64,000 bases of DNA, taken from positions 756,001 through 820,000 of the forward strand of contig CAJHZI010000807.1 of assembly GCA_905160935.1 (NCBI GenBank), written 5' to 3'. Below are positions 13,698 through 24,700 of this stretch, piece by piece. The position numbers and the translations under genes were made by a program. The notes under the pieces were generated by a model. The model saw only the letters and a program-made list of their open reading frames with translations. It was not told the DNA's origin and did no database searches. The stretch is from Enchytraeus crypticus. Its lineage: Eukaryota > Annelida > Clitellata > Enchytraeida > Enchytraeidae. How positions within the stretch are numbered: the stretch's first letter is position 1; each line of letters opens with the position of its first letter.

Positions 13698-16600
13698 CTC
13701 CTCTGCTGTACACAGCTCCCACTAATACGTCCATCACCTGCAGTACCGCCTGCTAAATCAGTCAATCAATCAATCAATCAATGATATCAATCAATCAACA
13801 CTTCTCTGCTGTACACAGCTCCCACTAATACGTCCATCACCTGCAGTACAGCCTGTTCAATTAATCAATCTATCAATCAATCGATCTATCAATCAATCAA
13901 TCAACCAATCAATGATATCAATCAATACTTCTCTGCTGTACACAACTCCCACAATATAAATAGAAATACACAGCTCCTACTAGTAGATCGACTGCTTGAC
14001 GTACAACCTGATAAATTACTTAGAAATCAATCACTTTCCTGCAAGCATCAGAATAGTCAAATCATATCTGAAGGATAAAATATAATCAATCAATACACAG
14101 TCACGTACATAAGTTAACAATTAGGACTCAAATGTGCAATTTAAATTAATTAGGTAGCCAGTAGTGGATCTAATAGGTGTCTAAAAGCTGATCAATAAGT
14201 TTCGCGTTCAAACCCAGAGCTCTCCTCGATTCTGATAACTAAACAGGAAAAGAAACTGACGTAAAACATAGACTTAATTTTAGCCTTAGATACTATCAAA
14301 TAATTTCATAAGCAGCAAATTAAAGGTTAAATAAATCTTATTTAGATTACCTGAAAGTTTTCTTTGGCAAGTATGTCCTGCAGTTCAATAGCAGCAGCAG
14401 ACGTGCAGTCGTCCAAGGCACTCTTTACCTAAGCAAATACACACCAGTATATCTCTATACACCTTAGCTGGGTGGAGCCAGTGGCGACGTCTTTAAGATA
14501 TTTGATCGCGGATCAGTATGTGCAGGGTTCAAATCCTGGCCTCGCCCGTCACTGACATCGCTTTCAAGTGAGGAAACTGACGTTAACATTAGCTTTAGCC
14601 TTACTTTAGGGAGAAAACGAAAAACATCTTATTAGGCGTTCGATGTACATTGAAAACATCGATTTACTATCAGATTAATTTCATATTTTTAAATTTTCTC
14701 TAATTCAATCGAATACACAACATAACTATACAAATTTTATTAGGAAATAAGCAACCGTTTTGAAGGGCCTTTATTTAAACATAAATTCATGAGTACGTTT
14801 ATAAACACCTATAGAAACTTATCATTAGTTAATAGCAATCATATGAAACAATTAGTAACATTATTTAACAACAGTGAAGTTAGTTTTTAAAAATTTTAGC
14901 AATAAAGTAAAATAATTTGATGGAATAAATTTAATATCAAACTTCGTCAGAAATACGTAAAAATCTAGCATAGTTAGAACATCAATGCATTACAGTTTCA
15001 AGACAACTATAAAAATGTAAACATTTTATATGTAATAAAATATTGTACTTGCACATGCTGACCTCTAAAATAAGGTTCATTTCTACACTATTAACAGATT
15101 AAATTCGTTTATTATTGAGAGTGCCTAACATCAAGTTCAATAGCATAGTCCTCTCCTCAACAAGGCATGATTCCCACAAGAAATTTCTGGCCAAAATATC
15201 TTAATACTGAAACCACGTTTAAATGTGTTAATTAAATTAACACAAATGCAATGCTTGTGATATAACTAAAATTATTATTTCTTAACAAAATCTCGTTACC
15301 ATGGCACTGAAATAAAGAGTGCTCTGTGAGACACAGAATAAATTACATTTTATATTTGTTTACATATTTAAACAACAGAATATTCTTACAAATAAAGATC
15401 CTTTATAGGAATCACAGAAAATATATATTTATAAATTTAATAATTATATTAATTTTCAGTTCAGATACTTTTGATATATATTTAATTACTTTGGATTTTT
15501 TTATTCTTAATGCCACAATTAAATATTTAGCAAAATTTTCAGTTTCGCTGAAATATGAATTAGAGATCGTCTAAGATAAGAGACTAAATAGAGACAAGGT
15601 AACAGAATACCTGCAGAGATCTCTGCAAGCAGTCCACTGGCAGTCGATGGAGGGAGGTCAGTTGTTTTAAAGCTATGTGGTCGTACAGCTGAAACATAAA
15701 GTATCATACATAAATATCTGACAAATTATTAATATTTCTACCTTAAAGTGAAATTGCAACGGCAAAACACACATAAAAGCAAATTGATCATCTAAGATAA
15801 AATTTACTACTTTTAACACTACATACATTTAAATCATCAGGTTGTTTATTGATTATTATTGATTTACTAGTTTTGCGAATGCCCGAGGTTTTACTCTGAT
15901 TAAGCTATGGTGCTGGGATTCGTACCCAGAATTGTTCAACTCATCTTAGGAATGATAATTATTTAAAATTTCATGCCGGTACTAGCCGGTTTACATACTG
16001 AGATTATATACTATGTGTTATATAACTGATAATAATAAATCTGACTGAACCCTACCTGTAGCACTGCTGCGAGTGTTCTATCGTTAAACATGGCATATAT
16101 AGCATTAGCCTGAATGAACCCTACCTGTAACAGTGCTGCTAATGTTCTATCGTTAAACATGGCACAAATAGCATTGGTGTCACTGCCATCGACCATACAG
16201 TCTATTTGCTCTAAGCTGGTTAACACTGCTCCAACTCCTGAAGAACAAAAACATTGCATTTTAAGCACTGCTAAACACACCTGCCTAGCAAACATGCTAC
16301 AAACAAACATTCTAACGTATCTCCGACACCCATTAGCAATATAAACACATTTTTAGCCCTAATTTTTTTTTACATAAACGGTACATGTTAGCAATGCAAC
16401 AACAACTGCCCAAAAACAGACATAATATATGTAACACCTGTAGATTTACACTGTACAACAAAAACTTGTATTAATACGGCTAAAAGTTGAACATGTAACC
16501 AAAAATACCTCCTTAACAAAAAGTACAATCCACGAAACACCTTTATAACTAATAGTAGGAGATTTGTATGAAATTTACTATTTCGATACATATTATACTT

Positions 16601-18675
16601 ATTAATTCAACAGTAATAAAACAGTTAACTGTTTATAGTTATGCTATTAAGTAAGTGTAGTGGTTTGCAATAAATAAATAAATAACAACCCCGTGTCAAC
16701 TACAACGATATAAAAGTATATGACCATATAAAAACTTACTAAAAAAGACACAGACAGACAAATACATATTGCATAGCCAAATATAGCACTGCATACATCA
16801 TTTATAAATTATCAAATTACATATAATTTAAAACAAAAATTACACTAACATTTCAACTTATATTTCATGTACAGAAATTTTAGTTGATTCTAAAACTTCT
16901 CAAGAATCTATCTTATTTGAATTAATTCCACTTAAATCTATGATAATGCCAGGATCCAATCTAAAAACTTTCACTTATATGTTGGCTATATGCCAGTTTC
17001 ATAAACATCACATTAGACAAATAAATATAAAAGTAAAGCACACCAGGTACAGTACGGCTGTCACTCAGTTCAGAGATGACAGTGTCGGGAAGTTTGCTGG
17101 ATGAAGACATGAAGTCATTGTACGAGGGAAGATCAGACTGAGGGTTCAAGGCGCTCCACATTGAACTATGAACAGATATCATCACCGACTCCTACAACGT
17201 GCGTTAACAAAATGTCATAGAAATATAATTCTCACACTTCATGAATTTAATAACAATTTAGGGGGCAAAAGGTATTTCTGTGAAGATGAAATTATTCACA
17301 AATGACGTACATAGGTTATTCGTAAGTAATCTAAAAACTAATTACTAATTCTTTTAATTAATAACAAAGAGTGTGTTTCATAATATTTCATCCACTCATG
17401 AAGAGCAACGTTGTAGGCGATAAATTTTCAAATTTTGTTTTCTACGGCCAATAGCTTGCATTTGATTCTAATTTTAGTTATTTAAGTCACATTATTGACA
17501 ATGACCAAAGCGATTATTTCAATTTTAGCAAGAAATCATAAACATTTTTTTGAGGACTAAGTGTTAAAACGCTGATTTTTCTTATGTTCGCTGGCACTTA
17601 AAGTGAAATTGTTAGAAAGTTTTTGTCCGTGCTTTGAAGCTGTAGCACTTTGAAAAAATTCTAGTCAAACTATCTTTAAGCGAATAATATCGTGCTATAA
17701 CAAGTGTATTAAATTCAATATTTAAGACAATGGTATCGGATTATAACAAGTGAGTTAAATTCCTTTACAATTTTCCTAAATTCAGTATCACTGGAGTTTG
17801 TATGTATCCAGCTTTGCTAACATTTGATACATATTAACATTTGATACATATATTATATATCACAAGAGTTACCTTGTTTAATTCAGTATTAAAGCTAAGG
17901 TTAACGTCAGTTTCCTCACTTGAAAGCGACGTCAGTGACGGGCGAGCCCAGGAATTGAACCCCGCACATACTGGTCCGCGATTGAATATCTCACCGACAT
18001 CGCCACTAGCTCCAGCCATTAAGGTAATGTAACCATCAATTTGTTCTATTGGAAGTGAAACTTAGGATGAGCATCAGTCATTGATTTGTGTATTTTGCAC
18101 TGAATTGCTACTGGATGTTAATTTCTATGTCTTATTTTAATACGGACTGTTATATGTCCTAAATAAATGAGTGATGAAGATGATGATAGTAAAAATTAAT
18201 ACAAATATAGTATATTTAACATTAGATCAAAATAAAATGTTCACTGACAGAGACAGTTAAAAAAAAAAAAAAAAAGCCTACTCCTACTACAAATCAATAG
18301 CACTAAAGATTAAACTAACAACTAAAAATCCATAACACTAATAACGACATAGTAACGATGCTAAATATGAAGTAACCTTGAGTTTTCGTTGAGTATTGAA
18401 GCGTATCAGAGACTGCACAGTTTCACTGAGGTGTATCTTAGGTGCTCGACCGCGCTCCTGAAGCAAGACAACCCGCGTTAACACAAAATGCAGATATTAG
18501 GTGACTTTTTACATGCATATGGGGAAAGATTCTAACGAATTGGTAGAGTGTGTGGCTCAGAATATGAACATCTAAGTTCAAATCACAAGGTAAATCCTTC
18601 ATTTTTGAAATTATAAATGTTAGCACAACATCAATTTTGAATGCAAAATGTAACTCGACCAACAAAAGGAAGAAA

Positions 18676-18754
<79 letters not shown>

Positions 18755-21700
18755 CCACGGGTACTTGAGTGCATAGTATAGTGTAAGTATAGTATATAAA
18801 CCCTGATCTACGGGTGCTTGAGAGTATCATAGAATATAAGTATAGTATTTAAACCTTGATCCACGGGTGCTTGAGAGTATAGTAGAGTATAAGTATAGCG
18901 TATAAACCTTGATCCACGGGTGCTTGATAGTATAGTAGAGTATCAGTATAGTATTTAAACCCTGATCCACGGGTGCTTGAGAGTATTGTAGAGTATAAGT
19001 ATAGTGTAGCATTGTAGAGTATAAGAATAGTATATAAACCCTGATCCACGGATGCTTGAGTGCATCTTCCACCGTGATGCGATGCTGAGGATTAAGCTGA
19101 AGCATCCCGTGCAGTAAATTCTTAGCATCGTCTGATATCTCTAAAAACTGTCGGCTGCGAGTCTACAATCAATCAGAATCATATACATTAAACTCATATA
19201 ACACTTAGCAACAGCATCTGGAGATCTTTAGATTACGTATTCCAATCAAAATGAAAATTAAGCAATGGACAGAACGTAACCTGTGCAATACATGATGTTG
19301 TGCTATGTACAAACAAATGCAACGTAAACTGTAAACTTGTTAAGTAAGATACATTAAAAACACATTCTAGAGAATTAGCTAATCAGTAGCAATGAAAAAA
19401 AAACTGTCACCTATTACAAAATCTAATTACATCTAACTTTTGTCAAAAAAAGTATAAAAAGAAGATGTACTCAATAGAATTTGACTTTAATAATTCTCAT
19501 AAAACTTAACAGACTAACTAATGACGGACTGATTAATACTTGCCCATCACTGAAATCACTTTCGAGTGAGGAAACTGATGTTAACATTAGTTTTACCAGC
19601 TTTTACTTGCTTATCATCAGGTCAAATCAATTCTACGTATGATAGAAAGCACAAACCAGTTCCTGTACGTCCTCAGTGATGTATGGATATCTACCGACGA
19701 GCAGCAGGTGCAGTATGTGACCCAATGACCACACATCAACGGCCTTGCCATGTGGCTCGCTCCTCCGTCGCTCAGGAGCATCAAACTCACAACTTGTACT
19801 CACGTATCCTTAAATAAATCAATCAAAAAGATCTTACTATCAGTCAGCCACTCAATGGCTCAACTACATGATTGAATCTAATTTTAAATTACTACTAAGT
19901 AATATAATAATTAATTTCAATAGAATTATCAAGAGAACAAGTAGCAGCAGTTTAGAAAAACTAATATTATTATTGAACAATAATTAAAATAATTAATTTA
20001 ATAATTATCATGGTAAGAAACTAAAAATAAACTTAGTCCTACGGGGAACACTTGAAGAATTTTGTACATACCAAACTTTTCTCTTTCAAAGCTAATACAA
20101 ATTCTTGATGCCACTTTTCTCTCTTCATCTTCCACTGGAAATAAAATATAATCAAGTAGATAAGTATACAAAATCATCATTTAAAATTATATTAATTATA
20201 CAAGTATAAAATATTTGAGTGTTGAGGGGATTAGGGATAGGTTGGCTCAGTCGACATTGAGATAATATAGGCATATAGATGAGGACGTAGTAAAGACAGT
20301 TTGGAGGGAAGAGCTGGATATTAAGCTAACGAGAGGTAGACCACACCTGACGTGGGTTGCAGTGATTAAGAAAGACATGAAAAATAGGATATTGACTGCT
20401 GATATGGTGCGGGATAGAGAGGACTGGAGAATGTCTATTCATATTCTGATCCTGATTACACTGAGATTTAAGGGAAGATGCTGATGATGATAAAAGTATA
20501 AAATCAGCAAGTACATAAGAAAGTATAAGAGCATCATTCAAAAGAAACTGAGCAATATGAGCATGCTACAACTATCATTCGTGCAATGAGTACAAAGTGT
20601 TCCACATACTACTTTGAAAACTGTCCATCTTAATCAAGCCAACTGCTTCTCAGTAGCTCAGATCTAAATTAGCCTAACGTTAGCCTGCGTTAACTGCAAT
20701 ATTAGCTAAATTAAAGCTTTTTAAATAATTATTTAAAACAATTATTTAAAACAATTATTTAATCAGAATTCGGATTTTGTTACGCTAAATAGCAGCTATC
20801 CCTTTAATCCCAGTTTAACTAGGATCTTACATTAACATATTTTCAATTAAACTATAAATGTTAACAGTAATACCATTCTCAATAGAAATATCCCTAATAT
20901 CATCAGAAGAAAATTCCATAAAATCTTGCTAATTATGAATTTCTTATTACTAATCTTGCTACTTAAATATCTAGGACTGCAAATTATATTTACTATTAAT
21001 ACTATCATACCAATTAAGAATGGACACAATAGCACAACGACTGTTTATTACTTAATGTCTAAAAAAAACATCTATAGCATACCAAAATAATCATTGTTCT
21101 CAAGTTCCTCCACATCAATAGCCGACTGAAAGTATGTAAGTTTGATCGGAGAAGAGTTCTCTTTATTAGCCAGCTGAATACAATGTGGTGCAATGGCTCT
21201 ATGCACGATGCGATTAGAATGGCAGTGTCTAACTGCATCCAACACCTGACGCATGTAGTGGCTGCAACAATCAATCAATCAACTAACGAATCAATCATTA
21301 TGTATTACCCTAATGTACTCTGACATTGATGACCGAAGTTCTTTATTTATAATTTACCAGGTAGGCTGGTTAATAAATAATTTATAATGCCTGGTATCCC
21401 TGATGATATAAAAGACCACGTCCTAACAATGTTAAACTTATTACCATCATCACCATCATGATCATCCCTGAATTCCAATTTAACTAGGGCCAGGATTAGA
21501 AAATTTTGTAGTAATATCCAGAACCATTGTGCTCACCAACAGAATGCTCTTTCTGACGGTCGTTGGGATCTTATTAATTTGTCACTTTTTATGATAACGG
21601 CAGTCCACTGTTAGTCTATTCTTCAGCAACCGGGACAAAACACGGGTAAAACCTACATACAGCGGGTTAAAACACAGGTTAAAATATACATGGGCTAAAA

Positions 21701-24700
21701 CATACATGGGTTAAACCAGTATATTATTATAATTGATAATATCAGAAGCACGCTCAACATTATGATATAGTACTGTCGACAATCCAAACATACATATACA
21801 ATCCCTGACAACCAATTTGTGAAAATATCAAAAACTAGCAGTCGTCTAGTCAGTACACTAAAAGCTCATTAGCTCAACTTTCAAGTTCTTCAACCTGCTC
21901 AGATTTAACAATAACGACTGTAATCAGCTGAGTTTGAGAATTTTCTACAGCATCCAATGCAGTCTATTATTAGTTATACTACAGACACAGTAATTAAATG
22001 AATTACACGACAGATCTCCCAGCCTATGAATCTATCTAAGCATTACCTTCCAGTGCAAGCTCCGAACTCTTTTAATTGTGGGTTTGCTGAGTTCACGCTC
22101 ATATGTTGGATAGTAACTAATACAGTCACTAATCTAGCACTTTCTTCAGCCTCAACATTGTCATACACGTTATGGTGGTGTAGAATTCCTTGCGTCTCCC
22201 TGACTTTGATTTTGAGTGATGAGCATTTAATCCCATTAATGGACGGATCATACAAAAACACGCATGACATCAAGCCGCCAAGGTATTTTGTTTGTTTAAT
22301 GCAGAGAATCTAAGCCAAAATAACAATAGCGTAGACAGGAAGAGAGATGGAATTACCTCGCCACAGCCTCACTGTAGACAAAACCACCAAGAGCTCTTCT
22401 CACAATCTCAAAGCACAGATCTGCGCCCTCCAGGCTACAACAACAAAAAGAGGATGAATCCATAAAATCAAAAGATAGCACAAAGCAAACTATACCTAAA
22501 AAAACCATAAACTCAATTCTTCCAAAAAAGAAGTTAATAAATTTTAAACGGCATTTGCAGCCATCAAATTAAGCATGAATTCATTGACCAACACTGCTAA
22601 TGAGATATCAAAAATTTATCACGAATGGTTAATAAATTTAGTATAATTTTTGTTTACTAATGGTGAAATTTTGAATTTATAATGTCTCCTAAGGGACAAC
22701 AGAGAGGTTCATAATAAGAGAGAGAGAGTTTCATAATAACATCCATTCTCTAAAAAAAGTACTCTTATAAGAAATGTTACATTTTTCAATAGAACTCTAT
22801 GCTATCCATTCTACACATTTATCCACATTCTGCACATCTATCCACTAGCATTTATCGCTGATTGACAAATCTCTTCAAATGTATACATAAATATAATAGA
22901 TATACTAATATCTCAGAACAAACAACCAATTGGGTTTAAATTGATTAAATTTACATAAATTTTTTCAATATGAGTTTGAAAACAAATCAAAACTTACTAT
23001 TCAAACAAGAAGTAGAAGAATCTTTCATCGTAAAATGTATCCAGTAGACCCACAATATTGTGATGCTTCAGACGCGGATAGATACCGGCCTCTCTTCGAA
23101 TATCTGTAATAATACAACAAATATCAGGAGGGTTTGAATAACAATTAAATACTTCTTAATAGTACATAATGACCAAATAGTTAATGATCTCTTTCTCATA
23201 GAAACATTATTACATAGAGAGGCCAGAAGTACTGTAACCACCGCGGTCGGTAAGATACTCGACCACGGATCATTATGTGCGGGGTTCAAATCCTGAGCTC
23301 ACCAGTCACTGACATCATTTTCGAGTGAGGAAACTGACGTTAACATTAGCTTTACCAGCTGACTAGACAGGTATATTGCCCCAAAAATTCACCAAAGTTG
23401 AATATCACTGACAGCAATAACACTGCCAATCAATGCATTTTCTATACGCTATAATGCATTTTCAGGTTATATCATCTATCTCGCTTAATGCATATCATAG
23501 AATATAAAGCAGAACTTTACGTATACAGAACGTATACAGACTTTGAGAAATTAGGAACAAGTTAGGTGTTTAACTTACTTAAGCTCAATCTAAATAAATT
23601 CCAATCTTATCTAGGTGTGTTTCAGCATATTTAGACATAATCCTGGGCCAGCTAGGGTCAATGATGAATAGATCAACTGCAAAATGCACAGGTCATAAGA
23701 AATAACCCCAAGTAACAAATGAGGCAGGCAAATTAAAACGCTCTCAGAAATCATATCTTTACAAGCTAAAAGTTACATTATTGAGTGAATAATACATTGC
23801 TTATTGTGAAGGGAATAACTAGTTGATCGACGGAGTGCTTGTTAAGTAGTGTGATCGCAGACAGAATAGAAATATATGCTATGGAACTGTGACTCGGCAG
23901 AACACTAGAGAGGACTGAAACTTAGATTTTTTCAAGCGCTATCAGACTGAGAAGCTATCAAATATTCAATAGTATTACCCGCCATAGAGAATCCACAAGA
24001 ATTAGTAAATAACTGAATGTCAATTATCTTTACAGCAAACGCCTGACCAGATTTCTTGCTGACACATCGTCTCAATATACTGCATGTACCCCTGATAAAA
24101 CAGATATAAGCACAATAATATAAAGAATTTATTTTTACATGACTATATCATCTTGTTTAGTTTAAATTCTGAATACAAACAAATTTTGAAGTCATTCAGA
24201 ATGCATTTTTATTATGACAAACCAAGTCTCTAAATAGGTACAGAAATATTAGTAACCCTATGGACTTGAGAAAATATATTCAGATGATACAAATATTTAT
24301 CATAGCGTCAGTTTCAATGAAGTACTCTCTGCTGTTGTGCGCATTAGTGATGTATTGGTAAACAGATACACAGAGCTGGACAGGGTCAATTAGACAGACT
24401 ACAGAAGATTCAGAATGCTGCACCTATGTTTTTCATATCTGGTAGTAGCAAACATGAACATATTGCTCTTGTCTTGTGTGACCTTCATTAACTTCCTATT
24501 TTTCAAACAATTGAGTGCAAACTTTCGTCTATTGTTTACAAGAGCCTACATCACCAAGCTCCTACGTTGCAATGTCTCTACCCTATCAGATCATAACAAA
24601 CTTTCATTTGCTTATGCTCTATATTCCATGAACCAGAACGACGATGGGCCCCGGGGATCTGCTCTCTCAGGGCTTAGGCTGTTTAGAAAACTCAACCTGC

